NCBI GenBank assembly: GCA_965276785.1
Contig: OZ255629.1
Coordinates: forward strand, 2,356,001 to 2,420,000
Reading direction: 5' to 3'
From: LMUY01 sp965276785
GTDB lineage: Bacteria; Pseudomonadota; Alphaproteobacteria; Acetobacterales; Acetobacteraceae
DNA: 64,000 nt
In this document: piece by piece, positions 42,955 to 53,801 of the stretch
Layout: each line of letters opens with the position of its first letter
Numbering within the stretch: the first letter of the stretch is position 1
Made by a program: the position numbers and the translations under genes
The notes under the pieces: model-generated
Databases searched by the model: none
What the model was told of the DNA's origin: nothing
The model's input: only the letters and a program-made list of their open reading frames with translations

Positions 42955-44316
42955 CTACGCTCTAAACCGCCGCTCGAGCGCCACTTTCAGCGAGCCACGG
43001 TCGTGCTGCACATGCGCAATGGCGAGCCCGGCCCGGTCGAACAGTGAGCGCCATTCCCATGGCTCGAACGCCTGCTCGCAAATGCCATTCAGCAACTCCT
43101 CGCGGAAATCCGCCGGCAATGTCTCGTGCGTGACATGGCCCACCGGCTCGCAACAGGCGCAAATCAGGCCGCCCGGTGCCAACTTGATCGCCAGGTGGCG
43201 CAGCAAGGCCGTGGGGTCCGGGAAATGGTGCAGTGTCGCGAATGTCACGATGGCGTCGAGCGAGCCATCGGGAAATGGCAGGCGCATGCCGTCTGCGAGC
43301 ACGTCCTGGATCGCCCGCTCGCCGCTGATGCGACGCTGCACCGTGCCGAACACCAGCCCGAACGGATCGATGTCGAGGTTGAACAATCGCGCGCGGCCGA
43401 GCCCGACAGTGTCCCGCTGCAGGATGGGGGATGCATTGCCGCCCAATTCGAGCACGCATGGCGCCGCTCGCCCACCGAGCCGCTCGTGCAGCCAACCCCG
43501 CACCAAATCGATGCCGCGAGCATGGTCGCTGCCGTAATCGCGCACGACGGGGCTATACGGCCACTCCACCGCTAGTGGGTCCGGCGCCGACGCCGCCACT
43601 CCGACCACGCGGACAGCCAAGCGCGCCGCTCCCGCCAACGCGATCTGGTAGGTGACGGGACCGGTGCGAGCCGCCGCTGTCATTTGCACGGGCTGCGTGA
43701 GTGCCTGGCCCGGCGGCAGATCGATCAACAGCCGCGATGGCGGCCCTTCCGCCACCCGCCGCCGAGGATCGCTCCACCGGAACGGCGGCTTGACCGAGTA
43801 GGACAGCACGGCGGCGTCCGGACCGGTGGCGCGGAGCACGGACGCGCTATTATTGGCAATGCGGACCTGAACCCAAAACGGCTGCCCGGCCCGCACCGAG
43901 TCCGGCGCGGTCGCTAGCATAAGAGCAACGCTACCGGGTGCTGCGGGCGGCTCGGGGGCTGCTGCGGGGTGGGCGTCGCGAATGGCGAAGCCCGACGAAC
44001 GCAGCCGATGCAGGAAGCGGTGACCTTCGGTGCCGAGCTGGCGGTCGGGGAAATGGAACCGCGTCGAGAACAGGTCGTGCATGGCCGCGCGCGCCTGATC
44101 CGGCGCGTCTGGGGCGGCGACGCGGGCGATATCCTCGACGAAGCCCGCGTCTGGCGCTGGCCCGGGCGTGATCCGCAAGCCAGGCAGCAGCATCGGCACG
44201 CCGTGCACAACCGCGTAGGCGAGGCCACAGCGCGCGCATTCCAGTTCGGCTGAGCCGGCTCGGAGTTCTTCGCCGCAGCCTGGGCAGACAAGACCGTGAG
44301 GTGAAGTGGTACTCAT
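42955..44316 (-). CDS. SAM-dependent methyltransferase with N-terminal zinc ribbon
   Basis: A 453-residue three-part protein. Residues 10 to 35 form a Trm112-like zinc ribbon (CPGC ... CARC). A middle region of about 200 residues holds a beta-rich segment (PDSVRAGQPFWVQVRIANNS, then PGQALTQPVQMTAA) that resembles an immunoglobulin-like or carbohydrate-binding fold. The C-terminal class I methyltransferase has CVLELGGNASPIL as a variant motif I and FPDGSLDAIVTFATLHHFPDP as motif IV. The ATG at 44316 fits the zinc ribbon; upstream in-frame sequence is not conserved-looking. Such architectures occur in polysaccharide or glycan loci; the substrate is unknown. Confidence 0.78.
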   Translation of the reverse strand: MSTTSPHGLVCPGCGEELRAGSAELECARCGLAYAVVHGVPMLLPGLRITPGPAPDAGFVEDIARVAAPDAPDQARAAMHDLFSTRFHFPDRQLGTEGHRFLHRLRSSGFAIRDAHPAAAPEPPAAPGSVALMLATAPDSVRAGQPFWVQVRIANNSASVLRATGPDAAVLSYSVKPPFRWSDPRRRVAEGPPSRLLIDLPPGQALTQPVQMTAAARTGPVTYQIALAGAARLAVRVVGVAASAPDPLAVEWPYSPVVRDYGSDHARGIDLVRGWLHERLGGRAAPCVLELGGNASPILQRDTVGLGRARLFNLDIDPFGLVFGTVQRRISGERAIQDVLADGMRLPFPDGSLDAIVTFATLHHFPDPTALLRHLAIKLAPGGLICACCEPVGHVTHETLPADFREELLNGICEQAFEPWEWRSLFDRAGLAIAHVQHDRGSLKVALERRFRA

Positions 44317-44371
44317 GCCGGTCGTTTGCCGCAATGCGCCGGGGATTACAATCGCGTGCCTCGACTGGAGT

Positions 44372-45607
44372 TCAGGTGGGCTCCACGCCGTCGAGCTTAA
44401 GCACTTCGCCGGCCAGGTAGAGGCTGCCACAAATCAGCACCTGCGCCGGGTTGGCGGGAAGGGCCTGCAGCGCGTCCTGTACCGTGGGCCCCGGCCGCGC
44501 CCGCCCGCCCGACGCCGCCACGATCGCCGCAATCGGCAAGGCCTGATACTGCTCCGGCTCCGCCACTGCCCAGAGGCTGGCGGCATATGGCAGCAACGGG
44601 CGCAGGAACTCGGCGGTGTCTTTGGACTGCTTCATGCCGACAATGACATGCGCCGGGCCGCGCTCAGACAGGTGGCTGGCCAGCATCTCGCCTGCGCCGG
44701 GATTGTGGCCGCCATCCAGCCAAATCTCGTGGCCCGGCGCCCGTGCGGCCAGGCGGCCATGCAGATGTTGCAGCCGCCCCGGCCAACTGGCGCGGACGAG
44801 ACCGGTGAAATCCCGCAGACCGGGTAGCGCCGCCCGCAACGCAGCTACCGCAATCCCGGCATTGTCGTGCTGGTGAGTGCCAGGCAGGGCGGGGACCGGC
44901 AAATCAAGCGTCTCGTCGCGATCGGCATAGCGGAGGCCGCTGCCGGTGGGGGTGAGCGTCCAATCGCGGTCCCGCGCCAGCACGGGGCCGGCGGCATCCA
45001 GCACCGGCAGCACCTCAGGCGGTTGGCGGCCGGTAACGGTGGGAACGCCAGGCTTCATAATCCCCGCCTTCTCTGCCGCGATCAGGGACAGCGTCTCGCC
45101 CAGCATCTCGCGATGATCCAATGAAATGGAGGTGATCGCACAGGCGGCCGGCGCGACCACGTTGGTAGCGTCGCCGCGGCCGCCCAAGCCCACTTCCAGC
45201 ACGCAGAGGTCGGCCGGCGTAGCGGCGAACAATGCCAGGGCGGCGGCGGTTATCACCTCGAACACGGTGATCGGGGCGCCCGCGTTGACCTGCTCGATCT
45301 GCTCGAACATGTCGGCGAGCGCCTGGTCGGTCACTAGCCGGCCCGCAATGCGGATGCGCTCGTTGAAGCGCACCAGGTGCGGCGACGTGTAGACGTGGAC
45401 ACGGAGCCCGGCCGTTTCGGCTATCGCGCGGACGAAGGCGCAGGTGCTGCCTTTGCCATTGGTGCCGGCGACATGGACCACCGGCGGCAATTGCCGTTCC
45501 GGGTGGTCCAGGTCGGCCAGCAGACGAAGCAGACGGTCGAGGCTGAGGTCGATCAAGCGTGGATGCAGGCCGTGAAGCCGCTCGAGCAGGGCCGCGATGC
45601 GGGTCAT
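44372..45607 (-). CDS. folC: Folylpolyglutamate synthase / dihydrofolate synthase
   Basis: A 411-residue Mur-ligase-fold enzyme that adds glutamate to dihydropteroate and to folates. ATP-binding HVAGTNGKGSTCAFVRA, the TSPHLVRFNERIRI loop, and DHREMLGETLSLIAAEKAGIMKPGVP with LDGGHNPGAG are all present. ATG at 45607 gives the usual N-terminus (ALLERLHGLHPRLIDLSLDR); the frame extends further but into unrelated sequence. It lies in a minus-strand run with the DUF427, clpA and clpS genes. Confidence 0.94.
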   Translation of the reverse strand: MTRIAALLERLHGLHPRLIDLSLDRLLRLLADLDHPERQLPPVVHVAGTNGKGSTCAFVRAIAETAGLRVHVYTSPHLVRFNERIRIAGRLVTDQALADMFEQIEQVNAGAPITVFEVITAAALALFAATPADLCVLEVGLGGRGDATNVVAPAACAITSISLDHREMLGETLSLIAAEKAGIMKPGVPTVTGRQPPEVLPVLDAAGPVLARDRDWTLTPTGSGLRYADRDETLDLPVPALPGTHQHDNAGIAVAALRAALPGLRDFTGLVRASWPGRLQHLHGRLAARAPGHEIWLDGGHNPGAGEMLASHLSERGPAHVIVGMKQSKDTAEFLRPLLPYAASLWAVAEPEQYQALPIAAIVAASGGRARPGPTVQDALQALPANPAQVLICGSLYLAGEVLKLDGVEPT

Positions 45608-45654
45608 GCCGGCGCGGGCGAGCTTGTCGTCACCGCGGCCCTCGGACCGCTTTG

Positions 45655-45932
45655 CTAGGGCGAAACCGTAACACCCTTCCAGAACGCCACGCGGCCGCGG
45701 ATTTCCTTGGCGGCGTCCTTCGGCTCTGGATAATACCAGGCCGCGTTCTGGTTTACGGCGCTTCCCACCACCACGCTGTGGTAGTGCGCCGTGCCCTTCC
45801 AAGGGCAAACCGACGTATGCTCCGACCCTTGCAATACGCCAGGCTTGACTGCCGAGGTGGGGAAATAGGCGTTCCCCTCCACGGTGACAATGTCGTCGCT
45901 ATCGGCGATCACCTCACCGTTCCAACTCGCCT

Positions 45933-45936
<4 letters not shown>
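45655..45936 (-). CDS. DUF427 domain protein
   Basis: A 93-residue single-domain protein with the DUF427 signature: KASWNGEVIADSDD at the start, YFPTSAV, the CPWKGTAHYHSV core and NQNAAWYYPEPK. DUF427 forms a compact beta barrel of unknown function. Its start overlaps the clpA stop (ATGA), so it is translated with ClpA. Confidence 0.9.
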
Positions 45937-48281
<2,345 letters not shown>

Positions 48282-48408
48282 AGTCGTTCGCTGCTCCTTA
48301 GGCTGGAACCCACCTCACTGTAGATCGGCCAAGTTGTCGATCCCTTAAGTCCGGGCGGAGGCAGACCGGCTACTTCCACATGGGGCACCGGCCAGCGGTT
48401 TTCAGCCC

Positions 48409-48735
48409 TCACTCTTTCTCGATCGTGCATTGCAGCGGGTGTTGGTTCTGGCGCGCGAGATCCATCACCTGGGTGACCTTGGTTTCTGCCACTTCATACG
48501 TGAAAACGCCACAAACTCCGACGCCGCGGCGATGGACATGGAGCATAATGCGCGTCGCCTCCTCCCGCGTCTTCTGAAAAAATCGCTCGAGGACGTGCAC
48601 CACGAATTCCATCGGCGTGTAATCGTCGTTCAGCATCAAAACTTTATACATCGCCGGTTTGCGCGTCTTGGGGCGGGCCTTGGTGACGACGCCGATGCTC
48701 GGTCCATCGCCGCCGCGTTTATCGGAGTCGCTCAT
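48409..48735 (-). CDS. clpS: ATP-dependent Clp protease adaptor ClpS
   Basis: A 108-residue adaptor that hands N-end-rule substrates to ClpA. The ligand pocket residues are in VLMLNDDYTPMEFVVHVLERFF, and the MLHVHRRGVGVCGVFTYEVAETKV segment completes the fold. An unstructured leader of about 25 residues precedes it, as is normal. It sits 127 bp upstream of clpA on the same strand, the usual order in alphaproteobacteria. Confidence 0.96.
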   Translation of the reverse strand: MSDSDKRGGDGPSIGVVTKARPKTRKPAMYKVLMLNDDYTPMEFVVHVLERFFQKTREEATRIMLHVHRRGVGVCGVFTYEVAETKVTQVMDLARQNQHPLQCTIEKE

Positions 48736-48849
48736 GGATGCTGGGCCTGGGACGCGAGGGTGGTCATGCTGCCAGCATATCGGAATGCGGTCGCGCGGGA
48801 AAAGCCCCGAGCGCGGCGGGTGCTAGACGCATGGGCGCAAACACAAGCG

Positions 48850-48877
48850 AAGGGCCCGGATGGACGTCCGGGCCCTT
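48850..48877 (-). terminator. Terminator hairpin of the phasin gene
   Basis: A strong 11-bp perfect inverted repeat (AAGGGCCCGGA / TCCGGGCCCTT, 6-bp loop) lies about 25 bp after the phasin stop on the minus strand. The flanking A and T give limited U-tracts, but the stem is the most stable in the window and lies between two co-directional genes. Confidence 0.65.
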
Positions 48878-48902
48878 CAAAACAGCGAGACGAAAAAACG
48901 CG

Positions 48903-49379
48903 TTAGCTGAGGCGGCCGAACTTTTCCGTCGCTGCCGACAGCCGCGCCCCAATCGGGGCAAATGCTCGCTCCGACAGCTTCAGCGTGCTCTCGGTCAGGT
49001 GCCCGGTTTGCGCAACGCTGCGCTCCATCGCGCTACGGACCATGGTAGCCTGCAGTTCGAATAGGTCCTTGAACGACCTCACGCCGCTGAGCGCCTTAAA
49101 GCTGCTCATGCTGTCGTCCATTGAGCTCTTGGCGGCGGCGGCCATGCTCTGGCCGATATCCTGCATGCCGCTCATGAGGATTTGGCTCGACCGGCCGGCC
49201 GCTTCGATGTTGCCCTGGCTGAACGACAGCATCTCTTCAGCCGTCTTCATCATCTTCTTAAGTCCGTCGCTCATCGCCGACTGCGCCTGCTGCAGGTTCG
49301 CCGCAGTGTTCGAAACGCCGTCTCGTAAGCCGCTGACGGTGCGATCGATGTTCTCAGTCGTATTGGCTGCTACGTCCAT
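48903..49379 (-). CDS. Phasin family protein
   Basis: A 158-residue amphipathic helical protein of the phasin-2 type, expected to coat polyhydroxyalkanoate granules in the cytoplasm. Long helices dominate, with MKTAEEMLSFSQGNIEAAGRSSQ and SGVRSFKDLFELQATMVRSAME as the family core. A promoter with matching -35 and -10 boxes is found upstream and a hairpin downstream, so it is monocistronic. It implies PHB storage, although no synthase gene is in the window. Confidence 0.92.
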   Translation of the reverse strand: MDVAANTTENIDRTVSGLRDGVSNTAANLQQAQSAMSDGLKKMMKTAEEMLSFSQGNIEAAGRSSQILMSGMQDIGQSMAAAAKSSMDDSMSSFKALSGVRSFKDLFELQATMVRSAMERSVAQTGHLTESTLKLSERAFAPIGARLSAATEKFGRLS

Positions 49380-49468
49380 TCTAATGTCCCCGCTCAGTTG
49401 AAGCGTGCCGGACTACGATTGCTCGTTTATCGGTCCCCGACAGCTATGCCGCGTTGCAACACAACCCA

Positions 49469-49497
49469 CACATATGCAGGCCCACTACAGCCGTCAA
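49469..49497 (-). promoter_or_regulatory. Candidate promoter of the phasin gene
   Basis: On the minus strand TTGACG (49497 to 49492), 17 bp, then TATGTG (49474 to 49469), with about 85 bp to the phasin start. Nearby GCAGCAA repeats (49513 to 49530) lie just upstream and might be a regulator site. Confidence 0.45.
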
Positions 49498-49661
49498 TTG
49501 AAATTGTGCGGCGCAGCAACATTGCAGCAACGGCGATTTAACGCTGGAATGTAAAGGTTCAGGATAAGGCGCTTCAACCGCTCGACAAATCGTGTTCTAT
49601 GCTGGACAGCGCCGCGCCCGCCCCTCTAGGGTGCGCGCCACTGCAACAGGGTGTTGGGGGC

Positions 49662-50822
49662 ATGGTGGGGCGGCGCCTGGATATCACCGGCATCAAGCCG
49701 GGGCTTGTAATCGCATGCTTGTTTCTCGTTTTCGCTGTGCTGCCGCGGCGCGCCGCCGCACAAATCGGGTCAGACCGCTATGCCTCCTTCGTGATCGACG
49801 TGACCAGCGGGCAGGTGCTGACGGCAGTGAATGCAGACGAGCCGCGTTACCCGGCCAGCTTGACCAAGCTCATGACAATCTACCTGCTGTTTGAAGCGCT
49901 ACGCGACCACCGGGTGACGCTCGACGAGTTAGTTCCGGTCTCTTTCCACGCCGCCAGCATGCCTCCCTCCAAGCTCGGTTTGCTGCCAGGCACCCCGATC
50001 ACGGTGGAACAAGCGCTGCTCGGCCTAGTGACCAAGTCTGCCAATGACGCCGCGGCGGCGCTGGGCGAGTTGCTGGGCGGCGACGAGACCCAGTTCGCCC
50101 AGATGATGACGCTGCGTGCCCGCGCGCTCGGCATGAGTCACACGACCTTCCGCAATGCCTCGGGCTGGCCGGATCCGCAGCAGGTGACCACGGCCCGCGA
50201 TTTGGCGCTGCTCGCGCGCCACCTGTTGCAGGACTACCCGGTGGAATACCGCTACTTCAGCGTGCCCTCCTTCATCTTTCATGGCCGCCTGATTCCGAAC
50301 CACGACCACATGCTGCAGAGCTATCCCGGCGCGGACGGATTGAAGACCGGCTACACGGAGGCATCCGGCTGCAACCTGCTGACATCGGCAGTGCGGGGAG
50401 ACGTGCGGCTGGTCGGCGTCGTCATGGGGGCCTCCACCGGCACGGAACGGGATATGCACATGGCGTCGCTACTCGACGCCGGGTTCGAGCAGATGGGGGT
50501 GCCGGTGAGCCGCGGTGAACCGCGGACCCGGGTGCCGCTGTTGGTGGCGTCGGCTTCGGCCGCCACGCTGCCGCCAGCTCCCGCAGCCCGGCCGTGGATG
50601 ATCGCCCGTCACGACTGGCACCTTTATGCCCGGCGAGGGCGGCTGCCCCGTCGCGGCCAGTTCGCGGAGCGGGCGGGGGAGCGTGCCTCGGTGCGCCGGG
50701 CCTGGAGCCAGACCTTGCCGCTGCCGCCTGCATCGGTCAGGCCGCGCGTGTTCAGCGCCTCGCTTCGCCCGGTGGCGCGGCATGCCTCCGCCGGGCGAGC
50801 TTCCTGGCACAATCACGGCTGA
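49662..50822 (+). CDS. D-alanyl-D-alanine carboxypeptidase (PBP5/6 type)
   Basis: A 386-residue periplasmic penicillin-binding protein that trims D-Ala from peptidoglycan pentapeptides. The signal peptide ends near RRAAA before Gln. All three motifs are visible: SLTK (S-x-x-K), SAN, and KTG in DGLKTGYTEASGC. After the catalytic domain the C-terminal 120 residues are rich in Arg and Pro and do not resemble the usual PBP5 domain 2 or amphipathic anchor. ATG at 49662 is preferred; 49599 is a possible longer start. Confidence 0.92.
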   Translation: MVGRRLDITGIKPGLVIACLFLVFAVLPRRAAAQIGSDRYASFVIDVTSGQVLTAVNADEPRYPASLTKLMTIYLLFEALRDHRVTLDELVPVSFHAASMPPSKLGLLPGTPITVEQALLGLVTKSANDAAAALGELLGGDETQFAQMMTLRARALGMSHTTFRNASGWPDPQQVTTARDLALLARHLLQDYPVEYRYFSVPSFIFHGRLIPNHDHMLQSYPGADGLKTGYTEASGCNLLTSAVRGDVRLVGVVMGASTGTERDMHMASLLDAGFEQMGVPVSRGEPRTRVPLLVASASAATLPPAPAARPWMIARHDWHLYARRGRLPRRGQFAERAGERASVRRAWSQTLPLPPASVRPRVFSASLRPVARHASAGRASWHNHG

Positions 50823-50906
50823 ACCGAGGGGTGCCGCCGCAAGCCTTGCACCAAGCCGCCAGCTTGCGCATTTTCAGCGCTCGGTAGCTCGGGGCGCAGG
50901 ACGCAG

Positions 50907-51707
50907 ATGGACGGCGGGGTAGACGGACGGCGGATTACCTTGCACAGGCCGGAGGACTTCGCCGGCATGCGCGCGGCCGGCCGGCTGGCCGCGGAAACGC
51001 TCGACAGCATCACCGAGCACGTGAAGCCCGGCGTCACCACCGCCGAGTTGGACCTGCGGTGCCGCGAATTCATGGAGCAGGGCGGCGGTACCTCTGCGAC
51101 GCTCAACTATCGCGGCTACCCGAAATCGATCTGCACCTCGATCAATCACGTGGTGTGCCACGGCATCCCCGGCGAGCGCCGGCTGATGGACGGTGATATT
51201 CTTAACATCGACGTCACCGTCGTGCTCAACGGCTGGCATGGCGACACCAGCCGCATGTATGTCGCGGGCCAGGCCGGCACCCGCGCCCGCATGCTGCTGG
51301 ATGTGACTTACGAGGCCTTGGTGCGCGGTGTGGCCGCCGTCTGCCCGGGGGCCACACTGGGCGATGTCGGCCACGCCATCCAGAGCTATGTCGAAGCACA
51401 GCGGTTCAGCGTAGTGCGCGATTTCTGCGGCCACGGCATCGGCCGCCGCTTCCACGAGGCACCCAACGTGCTGCATTTCGGCCGCCCCGGCGAGGGCCCG
51501 CTGCTCCGCCCCGGCATGTTCTTCACCGTGGAGCCGATGGTGAATGCCGGCCGCCCCGAAGTGAAGGTGTTGGACGACGGCTGGACCGCGGTGACGCGGG
51601 ACCGCAGCCTGTCCGCTCAGTTCGAACACATGGTCGGCGTGACCGAGAATGGCTGCGAGGTATTCACGCACTCGCCCGCCGGCTACACCAAGCCGCCCTA
51701 TGTCTGA
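50907..51707 (+). CDS. map: Methionine aminopeptidase, type I
   Basis: A 266-residue dinuclear metalloprotease that removes the initiator Met in the cytoplasm. Metal ligands fit the family: Asp in ILNIDVTVVLNGWHGDTSR (two Asp), His in CGHGIGRRFHEAPNV, Glu in FTVEPMVN and Glu in SAQFEHMVGVTENG. The sequence EFMEQGGGTSATLNYRGYPKSICTSIN is standard. It overlaps the next start by 8 bp and precedes a thioesterase and radC. Confidence 0.96.
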   Translation: MDGGVDGRRITLHRPEDFAGMRAAGRLAAETLDSITEHVKPGVTTAELDLRCREFMEQGGGTSATLNYRGYPKSICTSINHVVCHGIPGERRLMDGDILNIDVTVVLNGWHGDTSRMYVAGQAGTRARMLLDVTYEALVRGVAAVCPGATLGDVGHAIQSYVEAQRFSVVRDFCGHGIGRRFHEAPNVLHFGRPGEGPLLRPGMFFTVEPMVNAGRPEVKVLDDGWTAVTRDRSLSAQFEHMVGVTENGCEVFTHSPAGYTKPPYV

Positions 51708-52110
51708 GCCCTGGTTCCAGACCACGCAGCGCCTGCGGTTCAACGACAATGACATTATCGGCCACGTGAACAACGCCGTCTACGCGACCCTATTCGAGTC
51801 GGGCCGGGTGGAGCTGATGCTGGAGAGCCAGATGCTGCCGCGCGATAGCGGCCTTTCTCCGGTGCTGGTTCGGCTGGAAATCGACTTCAAGCGCGAACTA
51901 TCCTTTCCCGGCGACGTGCTCATCGAGACGGCGGTGGCGCGGTTCGGCACCAAATCGGTCCGGCTGCAGCAGCGCATCAGCAGTGCGGACGGGCTCGCGG
52001 CGGAGGCGGTCTCGGTGCTGGTGCTGATGGACCGGACCGCCCGGCGGTCGGTTCCGCTCGACCCGGCGCTGCGCGAGCGTCTGTCCCGCTGGTCGCTGCC
52101 AGGCGCCTGA
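51700..52110 (+). CDS. Acyl-CoA thioesterase, 4HBT/YbgC-like
   Basis: A 136-residue hot-dog-fold thioesterase. RFNDNDIIGHVNNAVYATLFESGRV carries the catalytic Asp of the 4-hydroxybenzoyl-CoA thioesterase family, and ELSFPGDVLIETAVARFGTKSV is typical of YbgC-like members. The ATG at 51700 lies within the last codons of map, so translation is coupled. The substrate is probably a short or medium acyl-CoA. Confidence 0.88.
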   Translation: MSEPWFQTTQRLRFNDNDIIGHVNNAVYATLFESGRVELMLESQMLPRDSGLSPVLVRLEIDFKRELSFPGDVLIETAVARFGTKSVRLQQRISSADGLAAEAVSVLVLMDRTARRSVPLDPALRERLSRWSLPGA

Positions 52111-52113
52111 CCG

Positions 52114-52827
52114 ATGGCCGCCGAGGAGCTGAAGCTCGACCCGGTGCCGCCTTCGCCGGTGAGCGCGGAGGGGCACCGGCAGCGCCTGCGTGCCCGGCTG
52201 CTCGCCGCCGGGCCAGACAGCGTGGCGGACCACGAGTTGTTGGAACTGCTGTTGTTCCTGGCGTTGCCGCGGCGCGACACCAAGCCGATCGCCCGCGCGC
52301 TGCTGGCCCGCTTTGGCTCGTTCGCCAACGCCATTGCCGCGCCACTGAACGAGTTGCGCAGGGTGGAGGGCGTGGGCGAGGCCGGGGCGGCGGCGCTCAA
52401 GACGGTGCAGGCGGCGGCGTTGCGGCTGATGCGCGCGGAAGTGCGAGACCAGCCGCTGCTGTCGAGCTGGGACGCACTGATGGGCTACTTGACGGCGGTG
52501 CTGGCGCGGGAGCGGGTGGAGCAGTTCCGCATCCTGTTCCTTGACAGCCGCAACCGCCTGCTGGCTGACGAGGCGCAATCCCGCGGCACGGTGAACCACA
52601 CCCCGGTCTATCCGCGCGAGGTGGCCAAACGCGCGCTGGAGCTGCACGCCACCGCGATCATCCTGGCGCACAACCATCCGAGCGGGGACACGACGCCGTC
52701 GCAGGGGGACGTGGAGATGACCGCCGAGATCAGCCGCGCGGTGGGCACGCTTGGGATCGTGCTGCATGACCATGTGATTGTGGGGAGTGGCGGGTGGTTG
52801 AGTTTCAGGCGGGAGGGGTTGTTGTAG
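52114..52827 (+). CDS. radC: RadC family protein (JAB/MPN domain)
   Basis: A 237-residue RadC-like protein. An N-terminal helix-hairpin-helix region (VEGVGEAGAAALKTVQ) precedes a JAB metalloprotease-like domain with the full metal-binding set: E in DEAQSRGTVNHTPVYPRE, then AHNHPSGDTTPSQGD. The biochemical role is still unclear despite the name. The last 36 bp are found again, imperfectly, at 53096 to 53132. Confidence 0.93.
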   Translation: MAAEELKLDPVPPSPVSAEGHRQRLRARLLAAGPDSVADHELLELLLFLALPRRDTKPIARALLARFGSFANAIAAPLNELRRVEGVGEAGAAALKTVQAAALRLMRAEVRDQPLLSSWDALMGYLTAVLARERVEQFRILFLDSRNRLLADEAQSRGTVNHTPVYPREVAKRALELHATAIILAHNHPSGDTTPSQGDVEMTAEISRAVGTLGIVLHDHVIVGSGGWLSFRREGLL

Positions 52828-52828
52828 G
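52793..52828 (+). repeat. Direct repeat, copy 1 (3-prime end of radC)
   Basis: These 36 bp encode the last residues of RadC and its stop. They match 53096 to 53132 at about 31 positions with one or two single-base gaps. The two copies flank a segment of about 270 bp containing a small gene. Confidence 0.7.
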
Positions 52829-52897
52829 CTCTTGCAGGTGCTGTTCGCCAGGTTTGGACGCTTGGGAAACCACACAGCCTAGCCTATCTTGCCGGCC

Positions 52898-53104
52898 ATG
52901 AACCATGATGGCGACGCCCTTCAACAACAGGACAGTCCCTCTGCGCGCACGCCGGCCAACGTGCTTGCCTCGCTTGCCCGGTCGCGCGCGGACATTGCCG
53001 CTGGTCGAGTGGAAGATGTCGATGTCGATGCTTTGTGTGAGGAACTAGAGGCAGAGGCTGACGCGATGGAGGCAGCACAGCGACGCAATCATCCTGGTGG
53101 TTGA
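52898..53104 (+). CDS. Small acidic protein, antitoxin-like
   Basis: A 68-residue protein starting at ATG 52898. It is strongly acidic in the second half (GRVEDVDVDALCEELEAEADAMEA), with an ANVLASLARSRADIAAGRVED segment that recalls the C-terminal parts of small type II antitoxins. No DNA-binding motif is certain. Its stop lies inside the second copy of the radC 3-prime repeat, so it appears to have arrived with that duplication. A GNAT gene follows 54 bp downstream and might be its partner. Confidence 0.45.
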   Translation: MNHDGDALQQQDSPSARTPANVLASLARSRADIAAGRVEDVDVDALCEELEAEADAMEAAQRRNHPGG

Positions 53105-53132
53105 GATTTAGACGGAAGGGGCTTGTTGTAGG
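53096..53132 (+). repeat. Direct repeat, copy 2 (relic of the radC 3-prime end)
   Basis: Imperfect copy of 52793 to 52828. Small indels break the RadC frame, so it is not functional as coding sequence beyond supplying the stop of the small gene. Confidence 0.7.
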
Positions 53133-53158
53133 TCGCGCTCGGGCCAGGGAGGCTGTCG

Positions 53159-53674
53159 TTGCAGCCCATAGTGACTGCCCTATCTGCCGCTGACGTAGCC
53201 GACGGAAACCAGATCGGCCAGGCTCTGTTGTCGCTCAACAATGCAAATGCCGTTGAGCTATCTTGGCTGGATCCCGCCCGGTTGCGCAGCCTAGTGTCAG
53301 CCGCCTTCGTGGCATGGCGAGTGGGCGAGGCGGATGCCCTGTTACTCGCCTTTGACCAATGCGCCGAGTACGACAGTCCCAACTTTCTATGGTTTCGTGC
53401 ACATCTGAAGCGCTTTGTTTACGTCGATCGAGTGGTGGTTGCACCGAGCTGCCGTGGTCATGGCTATGCACGCTTGCTGTATCACCACCTATTCCAGCAG
53501 GCAGCGCAGGCTAGTCATGATCGGATCGTGTGCGAGGTCAACCAACATCCGCCAAACCCGAGTTCTGACACGTTTCACACAGGACTTGGCTTTCGTGAGA
53601 TCGGCAGCGCTCGGCCAGCAGGCGGTAGCAAGCGCGTCCGTTATCTTTCTTGTCCCATCGAGCGGCAACAGTGA
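53159..53674 (+). CDS. GNAT family N-acetyltransferase
   Basis: A 171-residue acetyltransferase. The acetyl-CoA-binding motif A is seen as VYVDRVVVAPSCRGHGYARLLYHHLFQ (R/Q-x-x-G-x-G/A with CRGHGYA), followed by CEVNQHPPNPSSDTFHTGLGF, the usual late strand-helix unit. The start is TTG at 53159 with GGGAGG 7 bp upstream. The pattern ...NPSS..FH..LGF is that of the GNAT group often annotated as acetylating small amines. Substrate unknown; a toxin role with the preceding acidic protein is only a guess. Confidence 0.82.
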   Translation: MQPIVTALSAADVADGNQIGQALLSLNNANAVELSWLDPARLRSLVSAAFVAWRVGEADALLLAFDQCAEYDSPNFLWFRAHLKRFVYVDRVVVAPSCRGHGYARLLYHHLFQQAAQASHDRIVCEVNQHPPNPSSDTFHTGLGFREIGSARPAGGSKRVRYLSCPIERQQ

Positions 53675-53801
53675 AGGCCTCTTTGGCTCGCCAAGCGTCA
53701 TCAACTCAGTCGCGCCGCCCTGGGTTGCCGCATCGCTGGCCAACGATGGTTTGCCCTCCACGCAGGCCGGTGGATCGCTCACCAAAGCGGTCCGCTGCGG
53801 C

